From positions 1-12,577 of the forward strand of contig JALLAP010000476.1 in assembly GCA_036939355.1 (NCBI GenBank): a stretch of DNA of 12,577 nucleotides. Reading direction: 5' to 3'. Source of the stretch: Thalassiosira profunda (taxonomy: Eukaryota > Bacillariophyta > Thalassiosirophyceae > Thalassiosirales > Thalassiosiraceae). A program made the position numbers and the translations under genes. Below the pieces are notes generated by a model. That model had not been told where the DNA came from. It ran no database searches and saw only the letters and a program-made list of their open reading frames with translations. This document shows, one piece after another, positions 6,772-12,577 of the stretch (positions within the stretch are counted from its first letter, which is position 1; each line of letters begins with the position of its first letter).

Positions 6772-9700
6772 ATGGCGGCCAAGACCGGCGGGACCACGAT
6801 GCTCCGCGCCCTTCGCGGTTTCGGCCGCGCGCCGCCCTCGCCGCCGGCGGCGATGAAAAGCCCCAGCAGCCCGCCCCGGGGTGCACCTTCCGCCTCTGAT
6901 AGGGTGCTTGCTCCCCTTGATGGAAACAGCCCGATGAGGAGGGAACACCGGCGCGGCAACACGGCCGTCGCGCCCTCACACCCGCGGTCGTTGTCCCCGA
7001 TCCTCGGGCACCCGTCGGACCAGCACGGCAGCCTCCCCCGCTACTCCAAATGTCCGCCGCCTGCCGCACCGAAGGCGCCCCGTGCAACGGCCTCCTTCCC
7101 GAGCCCCGTGGCCGATGCGGACGCGGCCGGAGGGCATGATTCGACGGCGAATTCGCCCACGACCGACGCGGGGGCGGTTTCGGAGGCGGCGCGTTCGTCC
7201 ATCGATCTCCCCCCGCCCACGATTGTTCGCGCGCGGCCGCCTACTCAACAATCCCGCGCCTTTGGCCAGCACCGGGGGATGGCGCCGGCACCGGATCCTT
7301 CCCCCCGGCCATCGAACCAGCCCCTCCCCACCTTCGAGGTGCCGGGGAGCGACGCGGCGGCCATGCGCATGGAGAAGAAGCCCGTCGCCGAACGCGATCC
7401 CATGTACAGGTACATCAAGGAACCTCTCCTCCAATATCTTGCAGAGCTGCAGAAGCGGACGAAGGGACGGAAGATACACTGCGCTTGCTCGGGCTGCCGG
7501 TACGAGGCAACAGCGTGGGTCTCTTTGGGGGGGCCGGGATGCATTAAATTTCCCTACCGCTCCGCCGCCATCGTCGGCCATCACTTGTCACGGGGAACAA
7601 AATATCAGGACGAGATTCAGCTACACCACTATTGCGGGACCGTCCGGCACACGACACTGCTCCAAGCCATGCAATCGAAGGCCTTCGGCGGCGCGATTGG
7701 GCAAGAGTACGCGGCGGACGACATATGCAAGGCAGACATGACTCATCCAGAAATGTCGCGTGAGGTGCACATTTTACTCAACATGCAGCGTTGCTCGCCG
7801 GGCTTGTTTGTCAGGCTCCTTCCACACCAGACGGGCGAAGTGCCGCGGGGCTTTTCGGTGGCCGAGTTGGAGACCATCTACGCCTGCCTTCTCGAGGATC
7901 CCTCGAGCGCGCATCTATTGTTTTCGCGCATGCGCGAGACCACTGCTTCCAAACGCACGGCTCCTGTCGTGCCCGGCGCCGGCGTTTGTCTGGGAGTGGA
8001 ATGCAAAGACAGTGCCGCTGCTGCGACGGCCCCCGCCATCGCTGACGACGGCGGCGCGCGCGCCAAGGCTCCGCGCGAGGAGGGACCGTCGATTGCGGCG
8101 TCCTCTCCTGGTGGCGGCACCACTGCTGGTATTGCTGCTGCTCCCACCGTCGACGGCAGCGCGCCCGTTCCTCCATCTGCCCCGGAGGCACCTCTCAACG
8201 CCGCCGAGGTCGATACGAACGAATGGGGCGGCGGCATCGAATGCGGCGGCTTTGACGACGACGGCTCGGCCAACGGCGACGAAAGCGACGGCAGCGAGAG
8301 CGACGGCAGCGAGAGCGACAGCGACGAGAGCGGCAGCGACAGCGACGAGAGTGAGAGCGACAGCGGCGACGACGATTATCAAAAGTCGGCTTACGAATTG
8401 CTAAAAGACGAGAGAGTTGCGCGGCACAAGGCCCGCCTCAAAGAGCTGGGATTGCAGGGACAGGTGGAGGAGCGCAAGCTGAAGACGAAACGAAAGCGCA
8501 AGACGAAAACGAAGACGAGGGCAAACAAACGAAGGCGCCCGACACGGCGCTCGAAGAGGATTGAGGCGCGCGCGAAGGGTGATGAGATTACGGGGCTCAT
8601 CAACGGGGAGCTGCAAAGCGATCAGTTCGCTCCCGCGCCATCGATTGCTGAGTGCGTCGCGGACGCGGACGACGAGGAACGCGAGAGGCGCGAGTTCACA
8701 TCCATGGACGGGCTGCAGAACGAGACGGTCATTATGGTGAGTGCTGCAATTGCCCACTGCGCCATATCTCTCGCCCCGCTCATATTCTCTCGCTCCTGTC
8801 TGTGCCAGGAGGCCGTTGCGGGCGATGCCATACCTGCCGACAGAGACATCGCTAAGACGTGGTGCCAGCAGGCGACGCACGACGAAACCAGCAAGATCGC
8901 TCCCCCCAACGGAAAGCTGAAGCGCGAGCAGTTCTTGTGGTACCATCTCGCCCACAGCGACCCCTCGGTCCAACAATCGGTGTCGCCCCAAACGGACGCC
9001 GCGACCGTCGAGACCCTGATCCGCCGGCCCTTCATCAACCGGCGCAGGAAACTGCCAATGAGCAAAAACACCCCGGGCTACTTTGTTCGCACGCGGCCGG
9101 ACAAAGATAGGATCCTGAACTCGTTCGTCATCTGCGACAGCACGGACTTGCCCGGCCGGTCGAAGCCCCCCGGGAAGCGGAATTGGACGCAGATTTTGAA
9201 GTCAAAGAACCTGGTGATGGAGAACGGCGTCGAGACCGAGGAGAATGGCCTGGAGGTCGAACCGCCATCGTTCGACCACCCTCTCTATTGCAACGACGAG
9301 CCGGTGACGGACGTCTCGAACCTACTGCGATGCCACGTCCACGACAAGCACGGCAACGAGACGGGATTGCGCGTCTACGTCGACACGAACGAGGTGCTGC
9401 CCGAGACAGAGACCCTCGGCGCCATGAACGGCAAATCGCGGTACTGCGTCCATTACTACTTGGTGAAGGACTTGCTCAGCCCTGAGCAGGTTCGAAAGTT
9501 GATTGCCCACAGCGCGAGCGTCAACCCAGAGCTCTTGCCGGTGCACATCAACGAGTTCGTACGGATGCACGCCAAGAAGCGGATCGAGGCACCGACATAC
9601 CGCCTCGAACAACGCGTGGACGAGGCCCTGCGCGCCAATCTTCGCTTCCGTATAGCGCAGAAGGAGCTCTCCCGTTCGACGAAGAAGTTTAAGGAAGCCT

Positions 9701-10586
9701 TCAGCGCGGTCATGGCGCGCGATCCGTTGGCAGCGAAAGAGATGGTGCGATTGGGCTGGCGCTATTGGATGCATTGCGTTGCCGACGGCGAAGAGCAGAT
9801 GTTTACCGACGAGGCGCTCCACATCCGCGGAATAACCCGAGAGGCGGCGGAGCCGGCAGAATCCCCGAAGGACGACTTGCTGCTGCACGCCCTGCGCGTC
9901 ATCGCTCACAGCCAAAAGGGGTAAGTGCGACAGGCTTTCCTGTCTTCCATTGCATCAACTCACTCACTCCGCTTCGCATCTGTGCCAGAACCGACGTTCG
10001 CACGTACGAATACTACGAGCAACTGTACCAGGGCGTCGGAGACGCATCGTCGTACTTCAAACAGTTCGCCACACAGTCGTTCGACGAAGCGCTGTTCTTT
10101 GCGAAGGAGAAGCGAATCCTCCGCGGAGGAATGGAGGCCCTGAATTGGGAATCCCACTACCAAATCAACTTGCTCGCGGTAATCGACGGCCTTCCGAGGG
10201 ATGTCCAATCCCTCTGCGCTCTGGAGAACTTTCAGCACAAGAAGGCGGTGATCGCGCTGAACGAGATTATGAACACGCGGGACGAGTTCGCCGGCGTTGG
10301 AGAGGATCGCCACGTGAAAGACATCCTCAAGCTGTTCTTCCCAAAGCATCTCACATTTTTGCTGAGCAATGCGGAGCGGCGCGACCTGACGATGGATACT
10401 TTCTGGGAGAGCACGTGCCGCACCATGGACGCGGACATTGGGTACTACTTCAACGAACTCTTCGGCGTCCTTGCGCAGCTCGCGCGAACCAGGCCGGATT
10501 TCGTCATGGCGGTCTGCGACGAGGTCGAGTCGGCCTCCCCGACCAAGTACGATCGCAAAATCATCCGCCACCTCCGCGGCGAGTAA
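6772..10586 (+). CDS. unrecognised 1224-residue protein with Cys/His cluster and D/S repeat
   Basis: I cannot assign a family. Exons are 6772-8736, 8809-9920 and 9989-10586. The ATG at 6772 is the first after an in-frame TGA (6691); an ATG at 6799 has a better -3 base. Residues 1 to about 200 are Pro/Ala/Ser-rich and probably disordered. A Cys/His cluster spans residues 237-288 (C237, C239, C242, C257, H270, H271, H285, H286, C288; CACSGC then HHYC) and may bind zinc. A low-complexity Ala/Pro region is followed by an acidic DSDES repeat (about 495-535) and a Lys/Arg cluster (about 569-597) that looks like a nuclear localisation signal. From about 640 the sequence is globular, ending in a helical-looking segment (HVKDILKLFFP). 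A nuclear, nucleic-acid-related role is inference from composition only. Confidence 0.8.
8260..8376 (+). repeat. in-frame Asp/Ser/Glu microsatellite-like repeat
   Basis: Repeated units of gacggcagcgagagc and agcgacgagagc encode a DGSES/SDSDES run inside the 6772-10586 gene, followed by GDDDY. Such acidic serine runs are common as disordered linkers and casein-kinase-2-type targets. The run is in frame, and its length probably varies between alleles. Confidence 0.8.
8737..8808 (+). other. in-frame 72-nt intron 1 of the 6772-10586 gene
   Basis: The donor ATG|GTGAGT is at 8737, a pyrimidine-rich stretch follows, and the acceptor tgtgccag ends at 8808. The intron is phase 0, a multiple of three and free of stop codons, so splicing is not required for an open frame. 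The retained translation is hydrophobic (AIAHCAISLAPLIF), unlike the charged flanks, and the acceptor matches that of the next intron (tctgtgccag), so removal is favoured. Confidence 0.8.
9921..9988 (+). other. intron 2 of the 6772-10586 gene
   Basis: The donor GTAAGT is at 9921 and the acceptor gcatctgtgccag ends at 9988, for 68 nt in phase 2 (GG|A encodes Gly). Without splicing the upstream frame stops immediately at TAA (9922-9924). Splicing joins HSQKG to TDVRTYEYYEQ and opens a further 199 codons. Confidence 0.9.
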
Positions 10587-10770
10587 TATACATATCATGT
10601 GTTATTCCCGACCGGAACGAGGGAAACGAATGGCGTTCGGGAGGGGGGCCGAGGGGCGGAAAATTTTATTCTGGAAAATATTTTCATGTGTTTGGGGAGC
10701 AAGAGTTGACCCATAGGGGGATGCAAATACAGGTTGCTTCGCAAATACAGTGAAAATTATCTTTGTGTAA

Positions 10771-10798
10771 CTACCTACATAGGTACGTAGAGAGGTAG
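10771..10798. repeat. imperfect palindrome ctacct...aggtag
   Basis: The arms CTACCT (10771-10776) and AGGTAG (10793-10798) pair, with further internal self-complementarity around tacataggta and cgtag. This could fold in the 3' UTR of either converging transcript. A related tacataggta copy occurs at 12307-12316, on the far side of the minus-strand gene. Confidence 0.5.
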
Positions 10799-11004
10799 GG
10801 ATCGTACTGAAATACCTATACGTACTTTAAGAGACACGATCTCATGCGAGCCGTCTTTCGCTTCCGCCCTCCTCTGTCTCCAGTTGGAACCTGTTTACAA
10901 TCCCACATAACACCACATGGCAATCATTTACACTTCCGCCCACCGCGGTGTACCTATTTGAAGTACAATACCACTACAGCAGTGTGTCTTACTCGCCCAC
11001 CCCT

Positions 11005-11023
11005 CTAACCCTAACCCTAACCC
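11005..11023. repeat. short interstitial telomere-type repeat (CCCTAA)n
   Basis: The sequence ctaaccctaaccctaaccc contains about three units of CCCTAA, equal to TTAGGG on the minus strand, the telomere repeat of many eukaryotes. It lies 25 bp beyond the stop codon of the minus-strand gene. Such short internal tracts arise at repaired breaks or as teloboxes; three units alone do not show that this is a chromosome end. Confidence 0.75.
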
Positions 11024-11047
11024 AGCAGTTACTCCTTGTCTTCCTCC

Positions 11048-12168
11048 TCATGTACTTTCTTGTGTTTCGCGTTTCTTTTTGCCCTTCCTCCCGGCGTATT
11101 CCTTGGTCGTCTGCTCTTTGCCCCTGCCAATGATGACAGAGCACAGGATGAAGCCGTGCTCCCTGGTCAAAGTGGTCAATGTTCCCGGCACCATGGAATC
11201 TTCAGCCCTGAAGTTGTTGCTGTTGTCGTTCACGAAGCGAGCTCGCTCGTAGTACTTGTTGGGAAAGTTGAACTCGCTGCTCCAGAGAAACTCAACAAAG
11301 CGCGTGTTCGAGTAGACAGACTCTTGTAAGGGCGCAGGGTGGTCCTTCACCCACTGCTCCCACGCCCCCTCTACCTTTGGGATCAGATCAACGACTTGGA
11401 GGAGATCGCGCTTGACCGTGTTATCTCCTTTGATGACCCAGCGCTCTTCGCTCTTCAGAGGCGCCTTTTTCGTCTGAATTTGTTCGCACAGAAGCGAGTA
11501 GGCGATCTCTGACCAGTCTCCCGATTGCATGCATTCGTGGAGACGAGTGGCCTTCATGGAGTCGATGCGTTTGTCGCGAAGAGCCTCGTCGATGGTGTAC
11601 TCGAAATCGTCCTCTGAGCGCTCGGTCTTCTTCCTTTTGGGAGGGTTGTCATCATCCCAATCGCTGTCGCCGTCGCTGACGGTTCTCTTCCTACGCGGCT
11701 TGCGGCCCTTTCGGTTGGTGCGCTTCTGGGCCCGCCGATTTTTCTTCTTCTGCAAGCAGATGTGGATGATGGACCGTCCGGAAGGAGTGAGAGACATCAA
11801 TCTTATGCACATCTTGCGGGGATATCTGATGCACATCCTGCAGGGCTATCCTATGAAATACGCACCTTCTTCTTAGTTGGCTTTGCGTCCAGATCTTCCT
11901 GAACGATTCCTCCCTCCATCTCTGCTTGAGCGAAGTCCTCCATCTGGCTTCCATCCGCATCAAAGGCGAAGGAGTCCAGCGCCTCTTCTGTTTCAGACGA
12001 TGGCATGTTGCTTCTGTTTGTCGCTGCCTCTGCCTTGTGGTGGCTAGATTGGCGCCTGGATCGGCGTGCCTCGGAGCTCAAGGGAGTGCAGCCATCAACA
12101 GGCATCTTCCAACGGAGCAGACGTGACATGATTGCTGCTGCCCGCTGCCCCACACTTTCAACTTTCAT
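11048..12168 (-). CDS. unrecognised 334-residue basic, probably nuclear protein
   Basis: I do not recognise the family. Minus-strand exons are 12168-11866 and 11749-11048, stopping at TGA. The N-terminal ~100 residues are polar and acidic (SSETEEALDSF). The splice lies inside a long Lys/Arg cluster (about residues 96-123), followed by DGDSDWDDD, PPKRKK and a C-terminal globular region with WEQWVKDHPAPLQESV and a final GRKGKKKRE. Two basic clusters suggest nuclear location. The start at 12168 is the first in-frame ATG, but a four-codon upstream ORF (12172-12158) overlaps it. Met14 (12129, A at -3) is an alternative start. The gene converges with the 6772-10586 gene and may share short blocks with it. 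Confidence 0.75.
11750..11865 (-). other. intron of the minus-strand basic-protein gene
   Basis: Read on the minus strand, AAG|GTGCGT at 11865 runs to ctgcttgcag ending at 11750, for 116 nt in phase 0. Without splicing the first frame stops after four codons (VRIS). Splicing joins KPTKKK to KKKNRRAQ, giving one continuous basic stretch. It contains the 24-bp tandem duplication. Confidence 0.88.
11805..11852. repeat. 24-bp tandem duplication inside an intron
   Basis: Units 11805-11828 and 11829-11852 both begin ATGCACATC and match at 19 of 24 positions; a third ATG follows at 11853. The unit length is a multiple of three, and the plus-strand translation repeats MHIL(R/Q)GY. The copies lie wholly inside the intron, near its donor end on the minus strand. 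Confidence 0.8.
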
Positions 12169-12394
12169 TCATCGCTTGGCAATCGACAACAGCAGCTACC
12201 TAACTCAGGAATTTCGCGTGAAATAGTATCTTTTGACGAGCGTGTGTGATAAAGACTTGAGAATGGATCATTGTCGCTTGAATGTTTCAGAGCCTGGCTT
12301 GAGCCTTACATAGGTATTCGTACTACGTAGATTCAGTGGTACTTAGAGCGGCTGACGAACGAATGCGTGTCCGTCGTTGCCACTCGCTGCAACG
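12169..12394. promoter_or_regulatory. probable divergent upstream region
   Basis: This interval of about 226 bp precedes the minus-strand gene and a possible plus-strand start at 12395. It is AT-richer than the coding DNA and carries tacataggta (12307-12316) and tactacgtag. No TATA box or initiator is assigned; the regulatory role is inferred from position only. Confidence 0.35.
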
Positions 12395-12577
12395 ATGGCG
12401 ATGGCGGAGCAACCACCCTCGCCCAAGCCCTGGCGGCGGCGGCGGCGAACGTCGCAAGCACACGTGGCCTCGTGTCGACGACCGTGCATCACTGCGTTGC
12501 TCGCGTCTGCCGCATTTGCAATAACAACATGCACATCTTATGCGTTGGCGACGTCGGGCACCTCCTCGGCGTTTGTG
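12395..12577 (+). CDS. possible start of a gene running off the window
   Basis: ATG at 12395 has a good context (A at -3, G at +4) and begins MAMAEQPPSPKPW. The frame stays open for 61 codons to the window end, through an Arg run and then an Ala/Ser/Thr-rich stretch. A second plus-strand frame, open from 12331 to the end, reads CRICNNNMHILCVGDVGHLL near its end and looks equally protein-like; it would need an upstream exon. I cannot choose between them, and GC-rich sequence keeps frames open by chance. Confidence 0.3.
   Translation, partial: MAMAEQPPSPKPWRRRRRTSQAHVASCRRPCITALLASAAFAITTCTSYALATSGTSSAFV

Larger units (their letters stand above)
10587..11047. other. convergent intergenic region
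   Basis: This separates the stop codons of two converging genes and presumably contains both 3' UTRs. It is AT-richer than the coding DNA. It holds an A/T-rich stretch near 10660-10690, a palindrome at 10771-10798, several TACCTA/TAGGTA motifs and a telomere-type repeat at 11005-11023. No gene is seen. Confidence 0.6.

Noticed and set aside
7082..8404. Several 200-codon Arg/Ala/Pro-rich ORFs in other frames of the large orphan gene
   Set aside because: Their composition is typical of out-of-frame reading of GC-rich sequence. The chosen frame has coherent composition and continues through two good introns.
1..12577. tRNA or rRNA genes and CRISPR arrays
   Set aside because: No cloverleaf-like arrangement with a GTTCGAATC-type box, no rRNA signature, and no regularly spaced short direct repeats were seen on either strand.

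Overview
The window looks like nuclear DNA from a eukaryote, probably a protist or fungus-like organism. The evidence is spliceosomal GT-AG introns: at least five convincing ones of 68-116 nt, four of which reconnect reading frames exactly and one of which is in frame. Start codons also sit in AnnATGG-type contexts, bacterial gene spacing and Shine-Dalgarno sites are absent, and there is a Helitron-type Rep/helicase. Coding DNA is GC-rich, while some intergenic stretches are AT-richer. I cannot name the species or clade.

Layout. (1) About 1-3696, plus strand: the 3' part of a Helitron transposase gene. It holds the end of the Rep domain with the two-tyrosine motif, a Helitron-type linker and a complete PIF1-family helicase. 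It needs two splices (one secure, one with a weak donor that could instead be a frameshift), and its 5' end lies outside the window. (2) 3697-4809: no recognisable gene. It contains a very GC-rich hairpin, two diverged tandem copies of a ~165-185 bp repeat and a strong G-quadruplex motif. (3) 4810-5639, plus strand: an unrecognised 245-residue protein with an N-terminal hydrophobic segment and one intron. The frame stays coding-like for 26 more codons after its TGA. (4) 5721-6771: non-coding, with nested inverted repeats and a CAA-rich probable leader. (5) 6772-10586, plus strand: an unrecognised 1224-residue three-exon protein with a disordered N-terminus, a Cys/His cluster, an Asp/Ser repeat, a Lys/Arg-rich probable nuclear signal and a large globular C-terminus. 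(6) 10587-11047: convergent intergenic region with a palindrome and about three CCCTAA telomere-type units. (7) 12168-11048, minus strand: an unrecognised two-exon 334-residue basic protein, with a 24-bp tandem duplication in its intron. (8) 12169-12577: a divergent upstream region and perhaps the beginning of another plus-strand gene.

The only assignable function is the Helitron. The three orphan proteins do not form an evident pathway. Genes 3 and 4 share an acidic/basic architecture and two short sequence blocks that hint at, but do not prove, a common family.
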